A DNA stretch of 64,000 nucleotides from Acidobacteriota bacterium (GCA_016201275.1 JACQDB010000065.1:17092-81091); one strand, 5' to 3'. Counted from the stretch's first letter, positions 6,525 to 16,163 are shown. Made by a program: numbers and translations. Notes: generated from the sequence alone by a model not told the origin.

Positions 6525-9368
6525 TCAGTAAATTTTTTGCACACTGACGCCAGTATAATATTTCTGCATGATACCGATGTAAGATTGCCCTTGTCTGGCA
6601 AGGCGCATCGCGCCCACCTGGCACATTCCGACGCCGTGCCCGTGGCCGCTGCCGTTGAAGAAAAACCGGGTGGCGCGGCCACGGGCATCGTGTTCGCGTT
6701 CAATCACCACAGGATTATCTTTCAAGCCCAAGGCGCTTCTGATCTGCTGTCCGCGCAGTTGAAGCGAACGCTCGGAGCCGGTGATCTCCAGTTCGATGAC
6801 GCGCCGCGAAGCCCCGTAAGCAACCGGCACGAGGTCTTGAATTTCGCCTACATCCAGACGCGAACGCAGCAAGCGCCGCTGTACCTCTTCGGCGCTCAGG
6901 GCTTCATTCCATTTCGATTTATCGGCAATCTGGTCACGCGCTTCGTCGCGTTCGGCCACTTCGACTTCGAGAAAATCTATGCGCCCCAGGTGGTTCACAT
7001 GATACGTAACGCGCTCGTTGCCGCGTACTCCCAAGCGGTCAACGGCATAACTTTCGTCGCTCAGAACACGGAACAGACGCGCCTCTTTTTCCACTTCGAG
7101 TAGTTGCGGTTCCTGATTTCTGCGAGGGCGCGTGCTGGCGTTGGCGTCCAGACGCACGGGGCGATTGCCCGGACGTGTGGCTTCGGGTGACGGGGTGATG
7201 AGGAGTTGATTTTTGTTGGCTTCGATGGCAATGCCGGTTTGCAGATGCAAGGCCGCAGCCTCGGCGCGAAACGCCAGAGCGCGAGAAAAAGTTTCCAGCG
7301 CGTGGCCGCGTTTGATAGCCGCTTTGACATCAATCTGGCCATCGCCCGGCAAGCGCAGTATGCCGTCTTTGATGAGCATAGCCAAATCGGCACGCGCCTC
7401 TTTCGGCACCTCTTCCGCGCCCAAACCGGACAACACATAGTTGACTTCCGAAGGCGTCATAAACAGGCTGGCGCGATTTTCGCCGTAGGTCGCCAGCGCC
7501 ATCAAGGTGGCAAAGCCCGGCAATTTCGTGATGTCGCGCTTCTGCGCTTTCAACAGCGCAATTTCATGATTGATGTCGAAATAATCGCCGTCGTTATTGG
7601 CTTCTTTGAATTTCGCATCAGATGCTGCATAGCGCGTCGGCAGCGCGTTGGCGGCGCTTGGGCGCGTCAGATTGGCAGCCGTCTCCGCCCAATTCTGCAA
7701 CTCGCCTTTCTCCACAGCGCCGCGCAGATAATCGTTATCCACTTTATCGGGCAAGTCGAAACCGCAGGTCTGTAGCAAAGCGATATTGCGCGCCAGCGAA
7801 TGCCCGAACGGTTCGCTGATGGGTTCGATCCTGGCGCTGGATAAAATCTCGCGCCCCTTGGGCAAATTGTTATCCAACGGACAATCCACCGAACGCAGAT
7901 ACGCGATGGCTTTGGTGGAAAACATATTTTCATTGTTTTCGGTGCGCCCACCGCAATCGGCGGTGTACAGCGCTTCGATGGGAAAGGCTTTGCCATACTC
8001 GTTGAAGTACAAAGCGACGATGCCGCGCGTCTCTTCAACGGCGCGATTGCTCGCAGAATTTTCAGCCGTGAAGCCGCCATAAACTTGCGAGCGTTGGTCG
8101 TCGCGCAAATCGAAACCTTCCTCTTTGAAGCGTCCCAGATTGGCCAGCGCATAGGAACGCGCTGCTACGGCCTGCGCTTTCAAGGCTTCGATGTTGGCCG
8201 CCGCTGGTGACAATTCCATTGGCACAACGCCGCGCAGATACTCTTCCAAAGGCAGCAGGTTGATGACGTTCAAACGGCCTCGGTCGTTGAGCGCAATCTG
8301 TATCTCGCCGCGATAATCTCTGGCATCCACATGAATCGTCAAAGGCTTGGCCGCAGAACCGAGGCTGTCGTTGCGAGCCGCAATGCTGGCGTTGGGTTTG
8401 CTGACTTCGCTTTTCTTGACGCCGCTTTTTGCCGCCGTGGTTTTCAAGGTGTGCGTGGTTTTGTATGAAGCGGGTTGATGCGGTGCGTCAGCGGTCGCGG
8501 CAACCGCCGAGATAATGATGAATTTATTATCCGAAGCAATCATGCGATCAGCGTCGAAGGCCAGAAGTTGCGGCACGACAGGCTTGGCGGAAAGCGGCGC
8601 TGTAATGGATTTTTTGACGCTCGGCTGAGTTTTGTAAGCCGCTGATTTTGCGGCTTTCGCTTTCGCTGCAAGCGGCGCGGGTTTCTTGAGCGGCGGCGGT
8701 TGATTGACGGCTAGGCCCGGCGCGGCGGATGGATTGGCAACAACTCGCGCTCTGGCGTAACCGGCTTCGCGCAGAATTTCCACCATATCGGTCGCCTGAT
8801 TTTTCGATGAATATTTGCCGGTCAGCACGCGGTACAAACCGGTCTGTTCGTTATAAACGATTGCGGCGGTCTGATCATATTTTTGTTTGACACTTTCGGT
8901 AATCTTTTTGGCTTGTGCGGCATCTTCAAGGGCGCTAACTTCGACGCGATAGGAACTGGCGTTTGGCACAATATAGGAATCGTGATTTGAATTTGCTGGC
9001 GTCGTTGAGGTGGAAGGTTGACGCGCTTCTGCAAGCAGTTGGCCGCCGACGATAAGCGCTTTATCGGATGAGGAGCGGCGCACGGCTAAATCGGTCAACG
9101 AAGTGAGCGACACGCTGGTGACATCGGTCAGCAGGGCGACGCGCACCACAGGGCCTTTTTCGCCATATTTATTTTCCAGACCGGCAGTCGCTTTGGGCGG
9201 ACGCGAAGACGAGTTCTTTCGAGTGTTGGTCAGGCTGCGGGTTTTATGGATCGAAGCCCACGCCACACCGGTTAAAGGTTGCAGACAACCTGAAATTAAT
9301 ACTGCGGCACAGAACGCCAGGCTCTGCCGCCAACGCGGAAACCGATTTTTTCGATGCATAGGAATCAC
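6525..9368 (-). CDS. SPOR- and SpoIID/LytB-domain cell-wall protein
   Basis: This is an envelope protein of about 947 residues. The N-terminus has a signal or lipoprotein-like segment (AVLISGC), a SPOR domain follows at about 135-215, and the SpoIID core starts near 365 (LEEYLRGVVPMELS). The closing SpoIID motif GHGHGVGMCQ with the QKYYTG tail lies at the very C-terminus, so the SpoIID fold is split by an insertion of about 370 residues. SpoIID proteins are lytic transglycosylases and SPOR binds denuded glycan, which implies work on septal or remodelled peptidoglycan. The GTG start at 9368 overlaps the upstream TonB-like stop (GTGA), suggesting translational coupling; ATG 9359 is an alternative. 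Confidence 0.85.
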   Translation of the reverse strand: MIPMHRKNRFPRWRQSLAFCAAVLISGCLQPLTGVAWASIHKTRSLTNTRKNSSSRPPKATAGLENKYGEKGPVVRVALLTDVTSVSLTSLTDLAVRRSSSDKALIVGGQLLAEARQPSTSTTPANSNHDSYIVPNASSYRVEVSALEDAAQAKKITESVKQKYDQTAAIVYNEQTGLYRVLTGKYSSKNQATDMVEILREAGYARARVVANPSAAPGLAVNQPPPLKKPAPLAAKAKAAKSAAYKTQPSVKKSITAPLSAKPVVPQLLAFDADRMIASDNKFIIISAVAATADAPHQPASYKTTHTLKTTAAKSGVKKSEVSKPNASIAARNDSLGSAAKPLTIHVDARDYRGEIQIALNDRGRLNVINLLPLEEYLRGVVPMELSPAAANIEALKAQAVAARSYALANLGRFKEEGFDLRDDQRSQVYGGFTAENSASNRAVEETRGIVALYFNEYGKAFPIEALYTADCGGRTENNENMFSTKAIAYLRSVDCPLDNNLPKGREILSSARIEPISEPFGHSLARNIALLQTCGFDLPDKVDNDYLRGAVEKGELQNWAETAANLTRPSAANALPTRYAASDAKFKEANNDGDYFDINHEIALLKAQKRDITKLPGFATLMALATYGENRASLFMTPSEVNYVLSGLGAEEVPKEARADLAMLIKDGILRLPGDGQIDVKAAIKRGHALETFSRALAFRAEAAALHLQTGIAIEANKNQLLITPSPEATRPGNRPVRLDANASTRPRRNQEPQLLEVEKEARLFRVLSDESYAVDRLGVRGNERVTYHVNHLGRIDFLEVEVAERDEARDQIADKSKWNEALSAEEVQRRLLRSRLDVGEIQDLVPVAYGASRRVIELEITGSERSLQLRGQQIRSALGLKDNPVVIEREHDARGRATRFFFNGSGHGHGVGMCQVGAMRLARQGQSYIGIMQKYYTGVSVQKIY

Positions 9369-10354
9369 CGTCCCGGAGTGTAATAGACAGTCACCGTGAG
9401 TGTGATGGTGTCTCCTGCATTGGGGGGGTAGCCTTCAAAGGGCTTTGCTAGTTGTATCGCTTGTCGGGCTACATCGTCAAGTTGTTTGTAGCCACAGGAG
9501 CGCACCAGGTCGGTGGAAAGAATCTGGCCGCTGCGCCCGATGATGATGCGGAAGTCGGTCGAGACGGTGTTGGCCAACAGCGTCTCGATGTAATAACGCG
9601 GCATGATCTGCTCATTTTTCGTGCGGATTTTGGTTCGCACATAAGCCATGTACTGCGCTTGTGCGGCCTGCAAACCGAGGGCGGCGCTGGCGGCGCTGTC
9701 ACCGTAAGGTTTGCCAGCGGGCGCGCCTGACGAAGCGTTATTGATGGTCGCGCTACCCGCAGGTTTGGGCGCAGTTGGCATCGGCGTAGTCGGCGTAGGA
9801 AGGCCGGAGGCAGCAACCGCAGGGTCCGCTGGCGGCGTGCGTGGCGTCGTCACCGGCGCGGTTTCCGGCGGACGAACAGGCGCAGGGGAAGTCGTCGGTT
9901 CGCCGGTGTCGGCAGTGCCGTGTGACGCTCTGATTTGATTTTCAATCTGCGTGGCCGAGGGCAGTTTGGTGTCCACGCCTTTGGCGGTTGTCGGCTTGGG
10001 CGAGCGCGTCGTTAAATTCACATCGTTGGTGTCATTCGGGTCGAATTGTAATCGAGACGTATCGGCGCGTTCCAAGGCTTCGGCTTGCGAACGCAGGCGC
10101 GGCATTTTGTCCGCTGGCGGCGCGAGTTCGGCAAGCTTGACGAGTTCAGGTTGATGACCGGTTGGCGCGATTTGATTTCGCATCGCCTGCCAACTGAGCC
10201 AGATAATCATGACATAGAAAAATATGTGGCAGATTGCCGAGGTGGCGAATATTTGTGTGATGCGGCGATCATGACCTATGCGCCGCCAAACCGGCTCCAG
10301 TAGCCAATCCTGTGACGGCTCGTCGGTAATGTAGTTGTCTAAAGTTTTAAGCAC
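9365..10354 (-). CDS. TonB-family C-terminal domain protein
   Basis: This 329-residue protein has one membrane segment near residues 36-58. A long Pro/Thr/Ala-rich periplasmic linker follows (about 130-215), and the C-terminus is TonB-like with YYIETLLANTVSTDFRII and a closing TLTVTVYYTPGR strand. TonB proteins pass inner-membrane energy to outer-membrane receptors, and shorter relatives serve as envelope linkers. The gene overlaps the SPOR/SpoIID gene by four bases, so the two proteins are probably made together. No exbB or exbD is visible in the window, so energy coupling is not established. Confidence 0.7.
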   Translation of the reverse strand: MLKTLDNYITDEPSQDWLLEPVWRRIGHDRRITQIFATSAICHIFFYVMIIWLSWQAMRNQIAPTGHQPELVKLAELAPPADKMPRLRSQAEALERADTSRLQFDPNDTNDVNLTTRSPKPTTAKGVDTKLPSATQIENQIRASHGTADTGEPTTSPAPVRPPETAPVTTPRTPPADPAVAASGLPTPTTPMPTAPKPAGSATINNASSGAPAGKPYGDSAASAALGLQAAQAQYMAYVRTKIRTKNEQIMPRYYIETLLANTVSTDFRIIIGRSGQILSTDLVRSCGYKQLDDVARQAIQLAKPFEGYPPNAGDTITLTVTVYYTPGR

Positions 10355-10393
10355 GGCATTGGTTGAGGAAACGAACAGATATTCTAATTCGCT

Positions 10394-10891
10394 TCATCTT
10401 GGTTTCCAGACAGTAAGCCCGGCAATATTATCAAAATCATCATCATTCGTTGCAAGATGCGTAACGCCTAGTTTTTTCATCACTGCAACTGTAAGCGCAT
10501 CATTGGTCAGCAAGCGATGCTTAACAGATAGTCCAGTTGCTAATTCTAGCAAGTCTAAAGTGACAGGCTCAACGTGTAAATTGAGTACGCGGAGAGTAGA
10601 AATGACAGATTGATGTTGGCTCAGAGCATCCAACCATTCTGGATGCCTCTTTAATTTAGACAACAACCCTGCTCGCTCTTCGTTTTTTAGCAAAGCTACT
10701 TCCTTCATCATTACCTTGTGGATGACTTCACCAACCGTATTCGATGATGTAACTCCGATCAACTCGGCTTTTTCTATGCGCTCAAGAAAATCAGAGCATT
10801 CATCAGAGAAAGGAGGTGTCTCGACAAGGTGATAGTAAAGAATATTCGCGTCAATAAAACAGTAGGCTCCTGGAGGCATATCTTTAAGCAT
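10394..10891 (-). CDS. PIN-domain ribonuclease toxin (VapC-like)
   Basis: This 165-residue PIN-domain protein is a probable Mg-dependent RNase toxin. Acidic metal-ligand positions are seen in FIDANIL (Asp near 14), GEVIHK (Glu in the mid region), LLTNDALTVAV and ATNDDDFD. It lies five bases downstream of a DUF104-type small gene, the usual antitoxin-toxin order. The pair is AT-richer than its neighbours and sits between TonB/SpoIID and aromatic biosynthesis genes, which fits horizontal acquisition. Confidence 0.85.
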   Translation of the reverse strand: MLKDMPPGAYCFIDANILYYHLVETPPFSDECSDFLERIEKAELIGVTSSNTVGEVIHKVMMKEVALLKNEERAGLLSKLKRHPEWLDALSQHQSVISTLRVLNLHVEPVTLDLLELATGLSVKHRLLTNDALTVAVMKKLGVTHLATNDDDFDNIAGLTVWKPR

Positions 10892-10896
10892 AAACT

Positions 10897-11103
10897 CTAT
10901 GCCTCCAGTAAGCTGTACTCGTCTGAATCGCCTATTTCACGAGAGAAATCAGGGTCGCCCTTTAGCCGATTGCGGCGTTGATGTTCAATCACACTCAATG
11001 GAGTCACGGTCAATTTTACCTTTTCGTTTTCGTTTATGTCGGCAACCGGCGTGAGCGGTTTAAAGACGCCTGCTTCGTAGATCGCTTCTATCGTTATGCT
11101 CAT
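10897..11103 (-). CDS. DUF104 (AF2212-like) antitoxin
   Basis: This 68-residue protein opens with the family signature ITIEAIYEAGVFKPLTP, followed by EKVKLTV. Members of this family pair with PIN-domain toxins and are thought to neutralise them and repress their operon. It directly precedes the PIN gene with a five-base gap. The C-terminal part, rich in charged residues, is the likely toxin-binding segment. Confidence 0.85.
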   Translation of the reverse strand: MSITIEAIYEAGVFKPLTPVADINENEKVKLTVTPLSVIEHQRRNRLKGDPDFSREIGDSDEYSLLEA

Positions 11104-11140
11104 TTTTTTTACTCCCGAAAAAATTTTACCATACGAATCG

Positions 11141-12160
11141 CTAATTCAAACGGCGCGATTCCAGTTCGACGTAAGGCTTAATGGTCTGCATTAACTCGGC
11201 AAAAGCCGGAAGCGTCAGCGATTGCGGACCGTCCGACCAAGCCTCTTGCGGTCGCGGATGAACTTCGATGATGAGACCATCGGCACCTGCTGCGATGCTT
11301 GCCTTTGCCAATGGACTCACCAAGCTGCGTTTGCCCGTGGCGTGCGAAGGGTCAACGATGACCGGCAAATGGCTCAACTCCTGCAACAGCGGAACGGCGG
11401 AAATGTCTAAGGTGTTGCGCGTCGCGGTCTCGAAGGTGCGAATGCCGCGTTCGCACAACATCACTTGATGATTGCCGTGCGAAGCGATGTATTCGGCGGA
11501 TAACAAAAGCTCTTTGATGGTCGAACTCATGCCGCGTTTCAACAACACAGGTTTGTTGATTTTGCCCAAGCGTTTGAGCAGCGCGAAGTTCTGCATATTG
11601 CGCGCTCCGACTTGCAAGATGTCGGCGTATTTGGCGACTAACTCGGTGTCTTCTGTAGTCACAACTTCGGTGACGACTTTTAAACCCGTCTTGTCGCGCG
11701 CTTCGGCTAAAAGTTTCAAGCCTTCTTCTTCGAGTCCTTGAAAATCATACGGCGAGGTGCGCGGTTTATACGCCCCGCCGCGCAGTATGTGCGCTCCTGC
11801 GGCTTTCACGGCGATGGCGGTTTCCATCAACTGCTCGCGGGTTTCGACTGAACAAGGACCAGCCATGACCACTAAACGGTCGCCGCCGATTTCTAAATCG
11901 CCGACGCGAATCGTGGTCTTTTCCTGCTTCAATTGGCGGTTGACCAATTTGTAAGGTTGCAGAATCGGCACGACGTTTTCAACCCCCGGCACGGCTATGA
12001 GATTGTGCAAGTGGTCTTTGTTGTCGCCGCTGCCAACTGCGCCTATGACGACGCGCTCTTCGCCGCGAATTAAGTGCGGGTGATAGCCGTATTTTTTTAT
12101 CTGCTCACAAACTTCTTGAATCTGTTCTTCGCTGGCTTCGGGTTTCATTGCAATAATCAT
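11141..12160 (-). CDS. aroF: 3-deoxy-7-phosphoheptulonate synthase, type I-beta
   Basis: This is the first enzyme of the shikimate pathway: phosphoenolpyruvate plus erythrose 4-phosphate gives DAHP. The chosen start gives MIIAMKPEA, the usual opening of this class, with AGAGGA about 9 bases upstream; upstream in-frame starts run into a repeat-derived segment. Residues 1-70 are the ferredoxin-like regulatory domain of I-beta enzymes. The barrel follows with [27 protein letters not shown] and DPSHATGKR, which are substrate- and metal-binding motifs. Prephenate dehydratase lies immediately upstream on the same strand, so the two probably serve phenylalanine synthesis together. Confidence 0.92.
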   Translation of the reverse strand: MIIAMKPEASEEQIQEVCEQIKKYGYHPHLIRGEERVVIGAVGSGDNKDHLHNLIAVPGVENVVPILQPYKLVNRQLKQEKTTIRVGDLEIGGDRLVVMAGPCSVETREQLMETAIAVKAAGAHILRGGAYKPRTSPYDFQGLEEEGLKLLAEARDKTGLKVVTEVVTTEDTELVAKYADILQVGARNMQNFALLKRLGKINKPVLLKRGMSSTIKELLLSAEYIASHGNHQVMLCERGIRTFETATRNTLDISAVPLLQELSHLPVIVDPSHATGKRSLVSPLAKASIAAGADGLIIEVHPRPQEAWSDGPQSLTLPAFAELMQTIKPYVELESRRLN

Positions 12161-12184
12161 TTCGATTTTCCTCTTTGTCTTCAT

Positions 12185-12256
12185 TACAAAATTTCCTCGC
12201 CTCCGCTGCGCCTCTGCATTTTGCTGCAAAGAGCAAAGGCGCAAAGACGCAAGGAT
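12185..12256. repeat. Degenerate inverted 7/8-base repeat between aroF and pheA
   Basis: A run GCAAAGA-GCAAAGGC-GCAAAGAC-GCAAGG (about 12220-12255) faces a partly complementary stretch (CGCCTCCGCTGCGCCTCTGC). It resembles the short-period inverted arrays found elsewhere in the window and fills nearly all of the spacer between pheA and aroF. Confidence 0.6.
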
Positions 12257-12259
12257 GGT

Positions 12260-13123
12260 TTATTCGCTGCTCCAATACGAACCAAGCACGCGAATGCTTT
12301 CGGTCATTTCAGACAGATGAGCGAGGGCGCGTTCAACGTGCAGTTCGCTGCGGTCGCCGATCAAGTCCAAATAAAAAGTGTATTCCCAAGGTCTGCCTTC
12401 AATGGGACGGGACTCCAACTTGGTCAAGTTAATATCGCGCAAAGCAAACGCCGCCATAGCGCGAAAGAGCGCCGCCGGACGATTGGCTATGCGAAAAATA
12501 ATAGAGGTTTTGCGCTGCTCGCTGGTGTTGATGGTGGGGATTGAGTCGGCGCGTTCGTGCGTCGTGAGCAGGTAAAATCTGGTGAAGTTCTGCGGATTGT
12601 CTTCTATGCCCTCAACCAGAATATTGGCGTGATAAACTTCGGCGGCGATGGCTCCGGCGATAGCCGCTTCATCCTTGCGCTGATTTTCCAAAACGAGGCG
12701 CACGCTACCGGCTGTGTCGTGCGCCGAGATGGCTTCGATTTGCGTATGGGCGCGAAAGAATTTTTCGCATTGCGCCAACGCCACCGGATGCGAATAGACG
12801 CGCCGCACATCTTCAAGCGCAACCTCCGGGGCGGCAATCAAGTTATGCACAATTTTGAGATTGGTCTCGCCGATGATGGTCAAGTCGTGTTCTTCCAGCA
12901 GGTCGTAATTTTTAATCACCGAACCGGCAAGGCTGTTTTCAATAGGCGTTATGCTGCAATCTGCCGCGCCCGAAACAACGGCGGCAAACATCTCCTCGAA
13001 GCTGCGATAAGGAATGCTTTCGAGATTTGCGCCTAACAATTTTTTCGCCGCTGCTTCGCTGAAAGCGCCGCGTTCGCCTTGATAAGCGACTATGGTTGCT
13101 TTGCTGGTATTTTCCTGATTCAT
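12260..13123 (-). CDS. pheA: Prephenate dehydratase
   Basis: It converts prephenate to phenylpyruvate. The 288-residue protein has the N-terminal catalytic domain (AYQGERGAFSE, TPIENSLAGSV, HDTAGSV) and a C-terminal ACT domain with the LESRP motif that binds phenylalanine for feedback control. There is no chorismate mutase domain, so this is the monofunctional form. ATG 13123 is chosen over an in-frame TTG one codon earlier. It forms a minus-strand pair with the DAHP synthase gene. Confidence 0.93.
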   Translation of the reverse strand: MNQENTSKATIVAYQGERGAFSEAAAKKLLGANLESIPYRSFEEMFAAVVSGAADCSITPIENSLAGSVIKNYDLLEEHDLTIIGETNLKIVHNLIAAPEVALEDVRRVYSHPVALAQCEKFFRAHTQIEAISAHDTAGSVRLVLENQRKDEAAIAGAIAAEVYHANILVEGIEDNPQNFTRFYLLTTHERADSIPTINTSEQRKTSIIFRIANRPAALFRAMAAFALRDINLTKLESRPIEGRPWEYTFYLDLIGDRSELHVERALAHLSEMTESIRVLGSYWSSE

Positions 13124-13183
13124 CAATTTATCTCTCGCGTCTGTTTTTTTCGCGCTGCAATTTATTTTACTGCTGCTGCACCT

Positions 13184-13795
13184 TTATGCGTTACTTGCGG
13201 CATCCTGCCAGGCTTGCGGGATGACGCCGTGTTTGAAGAGGGCGAACCATTCTTGCGCCTCTGCTTCGGGGTATAGCTTCAGCGCCTTGATGATTTCGTA
13301 AGCGAATTCAATGCTGCTGATGCCGCTTGCCGTAATGATGTTGTGATCGGTGACGGCAAATTGCTCTACATAAAATTCATCCTCGACATAATCTTGCACA
13401 AAGGTTTTCAAGTAGGATTTGCCATTGCTGGTGTGCTGAATATTTTTCAACAGACCGGCTCGCCCAAGCGCCAGAGTCGCGCCGCAAATTGCCGCCAAAG
13501 GTACGCCTTGGGCGTGCAGCTTGGGCAAAAGCTCCAACAATTTTTCTTCCGTGGGTTGTTGTTCCCAGCGACTCCCACCAGGCAGTATGAAGATGCTGGC
13601 GTCTTCGGGTCGCAATTCTTCGAGGGTGATTTGCGGCGTCGTTGTAATGCCGCCCATCGTCGTAATCGAGTCGCTTGAAAAACCTACGGTGACGACTTCA
13701 AAAGCTTTGTGCTTGTTGATTTCGCAAAGCGCCAAGGCGGGTTCCCAATCGGCAAGCCCGTCAAATATCAGTATGTATGCTTTCTTTTTGGTCAT
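13184..13795 (-). CDS. DJ-1/PfpI family protein
   Basis: This 203-residue protein has the class I glutamine amidotransferase-like fold of the DJ-1/PfpI family. FILPGG and AICGAT supply the nucleophile elbow, with Cys near residue 104 as the presumed reactive residue. Family members include glyoxalase III/deglycases, chaperones and regulators; the substrate cannot be told from sequence. The start has AGGAGG close upstream. A terminator-like hairpin with a T-run ends only about 12 bases before the start codon, on the same strand, which suggests attenuation. Confidence 0.85.
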   Translation of the reverse strand: MTKKKAYILIFDGLADWEPALALCEINKHKAFEVVTVGFSSDSITTMGGITTTPQITLEELRPEDASIFILPGGSRWEQQPTEEKLLELLPKLHAQGVPLAAICGATLALGRAGLLKNIQHTSNGKSYLKTFVQDYVEDEFYVEQFAVTDHNIITASGISSIEFAYEIIKALKLYPEAEAQEWFALFKHGVIPQAWQDAASNA

Positions 13796-14275
13796 CTCTT
13801 CCTCCTGAAAAATTAAAGCCCGCTGCCTTCGTCGGAAGGAGCGGGCTGATGAAATCTTTTGCGATGTAGTCTCTACTTACACCCTCGCGCTCCCCGCTCG
13901 ATTGGCGATGCTAAAGTAAAAGGTAAAAAAGCTAAACCAACGCCAAGCCTTCGCCGCGTGGCGCGCATCGGAGTTGTTGAATATTGGTGTCGTGTGACAG
14001 TTCATAAAATTGTTTGGGCTTTGCGGCAGCAAAGCTTGGCGGGATTATCCGCAAAAGCCTTGAGCCTGTCAAGAAAACCGTAGAATAATTTGTCGGTTGT
14101 CGTGCAATGAAAACAGCGCTGCCTTTGCGGCGCGTCGTTTGCCGCAAAAAAAATGAACGCCGGTCAATCATAAGAGTTTGCCTTTTACGAAAATTGCATT
14201 AAAGTATTGAGGCTGCAACTCCGGGTCATCCAGCGCGTGCGCCAAATTCGCTCCCTCTTTTCAGCGAGGCCATAG
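13796..14275. other. Divergent intergenic region
   Basis: About 480 bases lie between the divergent DJ-1 and metallopeptidase genes. Apart from the terminator-like hairpin at 13817-13847 and a possible minus-strand leader upstream of it, no gene was recognised. Small open frames here lack ribosome-binding sites and family resemblance. Promoters for both flanking genes are expected. Confidence 0.4.
13807..13847 (-). promoter_or_regulatory. Terminator-like hairpin in the 5' leader of the DJ-1 gene
   Basis: On the minus strand AGCCCGCT pairs with AGCGGGCT (outer arms 13840-13847 and 13817-13824) with an inner CCTTC/GAAGG stem, followed by TTTAATTTTT. The T-run ends about 12 bases before the ATG at 13795. 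A terminator in this position normally means control by attenuation. No known riboswitch or T-box core was recognised further upstream. Confidence 0.55.
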
Positions 14276-15298
14276 ATGTCCGTTCTCAAAACCGTTGTCC
14301 TCTTGTTTGCCGCAGTTTTATGGCTCGGTGCGTCCGTTGTCGCTCGTCCGCAAACCGCTGCCGAAGCCAGCGACCCTTTGCTTGATGGGCATAAAATTGT
14401 CAATGTGGTTGATGATCTGCTGATCTTCTGGGAACAGGCGAAAGGCAAAAAGTTGCGCGCTCAACAACGGCTCTGGAATCGGCTGGTGGAAAATAAACAC
14501 CGCGACTATTTCGAGCGCGCCGTTTATGCCAACGCCGGTTGGGAAGAGCGCCGTCTGCTGTTGAATCATTTTTTGAAACAACTGCCCGGTCGAGTCAGCA
14601 GCCTGCGCGAGTTCAATAAAATGGCTGGCGCAAATATTCGCGTCGCCTTGATGAATTTCAAAGCGCGCTTTTCCGAATATCGTCAGCAACGCGATATTTA
14701 TTTGGGCTTGAGTTTTGCGCTGTTCGATGGTTCGGTGCGGCCTGTGCAAAATTACGATGGCATTCCCGACACTCTCTGTTTAGGCGCGGATGTGTTGGTG
14801 GATTATGCTTTCGAGCAGATGCAAATTGCCATCGCGCACGAATTCTTTCATCTCTATCATTTCGCTTTTCTGTTCGCCAATCCGTCGCTGGCGCAAATTC
14901 GCACGGCGCACATTCCCTTGCTGGTCGAAGGGTTGGCGGTGGCCGGAGCCGAAGCGGTCTATCCGCTGCAAGCGGAAACCACGTATCTGCACTTTTCCGA
15001 AAAAGAGTTGCGAAGGCAGAAAGATGAACTCGCCGTCAATTCGCGCAAGTTTTTAGAATTGCTCAAAGAGGGCGCAACGCCTGACCAATACGAGCAGTGG
15101 TTCACCAGTCGGCCTTCGGAAGAGGTGCCGCAACGTGGCGGTTATCTGCTGGGTTATGAAGTCGCGCATCGCCTGCTCGCCATGTACACCTTCGAGCAAC
15201 TGGTGCGAATGACGCCGGTGCAACTACGCGAGCACGTTGAAGAACAACTGGCGGCAATGGCCGCAGACCGCGTGCTGCTGTTTGCCACAACAAATTGA
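14276..15298 (+). CDS. Putative zinc metallopeptidase (HEFFH motif), exported
   Basis: This 340-residue protein has a signal peptide (about 1-23) and a gluzincin-like HEFFHLYH motif near residue 188, inside a helix preceded by MQIAIAH. LLVEGLAVAGAE about 30 residues later may supply the third metal-ligand Glu. This arrangement resembles DUF2268-type predicted Zn-dependent proteases. No substrate can be assigned. It is the first of three plus-strand genes, followed by a LolA-like protein and an acyl-CoA dehydrogenase, with no clear functional link. Confidence 0.65.
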   Translation: MSVLKTVVLLFAAVLWLGASVVARPQTAAEASDPLLDGHKIVNVVDDLLIFWEQAKGKKLRAQQRLWNRLVENKHRDYFERAVYANAGWEERRLLLNHFLKQLPGRVSSLREFNKMAGANIRVALMNFKARFSEYRQQRDIYLGLSFALFDGSVRPVQNYDGIPDTLCLGADVLVDYAFEQMQIAIAHEFFHLYHFAFLFANPSLAQIRTAHIPLLVEGLAVAGAEAVYPLQAETTYLHFSEKELRRQKDELAVNSRKFLELLKEGATPDQYEQWFTSRPSEEVPQRGGYLLGYEVAHRLLAMYTFEQLVRMTPVQLREHVEEQLAAMAADRVLLFATTN

Positions 15299-15422
15299 TT
15301 GGCAGCCGCATCGCCTTTCCGTTGACACTGAAGGGCGTGATAAAAACAACCCGTGACAACTATAGTCCCAGCCCTACAGTTGCTATTACCATGCAAAAAA
15401 ACTGAGAAGAAAGAGGCTTTCA

Positions 15423-16163
15423 ATGAAACGATTAATGAGAATAGTCAGCACCATAGCCATTTTGTCTTTGCCGGTTGCGGCGCAAACGGCGGATCAGATT
15501 ATCGCTAAAAATATAGCAGCGCGCGGCGGCTTGAAAAAATTTCGCGCCATCCAAACGCTGACCCTTACCGGTCGGCTCACCGGGCCGGGGATGAATGCGC
15601 CCATCACCGTAGAACTCAAACGCCCGAAACAGTTTCGTATGGATTTGCTCGTGGACGGCAAGACCATCACCCAGGTTTACGCTAACGGCACGGGATGGCA
15701 AGCCTCGCCGTTTCAGCATCAGGGCGCACCGCAAACCATGAAAGATGCAGAGTTGAAGTCGGTAGAAGATCAAGCCGAAATTGATAGCCCGTTGATTGAT
15801 TACCGCGCCAAAGGTCATCAAGTGGAAGCCCTCGGCAAAGAAGAGGTCAACGGCACACCTTGCTACAAACTCAAAGTGACGTTGAAGACCGGTACGGTGA
15901 TCTATCAATTCCTCGACGCGAAAACTTTTCTCGAAATCCGCGAAGAACTGCACCGCACGGTTGAGGGCAAAGAAACCATCATTGAAGAGTCGGTCGGCAA
16001 CTATCAAAAGTTCGGCGGTCTGCTCTTCGCTTGCGAATTCGACAGCTATACGAAAGGCTCGCCCGATCACTTTATCTTGAAATTGGAGAAGATTGAGTTG
16101 AATCAAAACATCGCCGACGCCCTCTTCAAAATGCCGTCTGCCAAACCGACCAACGCCAAGTAA
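15423..16163 (+). CDS. LolA-like outer-membrane lipoprotein-sorting fold protein
   Basis: This 246-residue exported protein has a signal peptide (about 1-20, ending VAAQT). The segment ADQIIAKNIAARGGLKKF, followed by alternating beta-strands, is typical of the LolA/LolB-like half-barrel in acidobacterial proteins of this type. Such proteins bind lipids or lipoproteins in the periplasm. Sequence alone does not show whether it is the essential LolA or one of its many paralogues. An AG-rich ribosome-binding region (AAGAAAGAGG) precedes the ATG. Confidence 0.6.
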   Translation: MKRLMRIVSTIAILSLPVAAQTADQIIAKNIAARGGLKKFRAIQTLTLTGRLTGPGMNAPITVELKRPKQFRMDLLVDGKTITQVYANGTGWQASPFQHQGAPQTMKDAELKSVEDQAEIDSPLIDYRAKGHQVEALGKEEVNGTPCYKLKVTLKTGTVIYQFLDAKTFLEIREELHRTVEGKETIIEESVGNYQKFGGLLFACEFDSYTKGSPDHFILKLEKIELNQNIADALFKMPSAKPTNAK

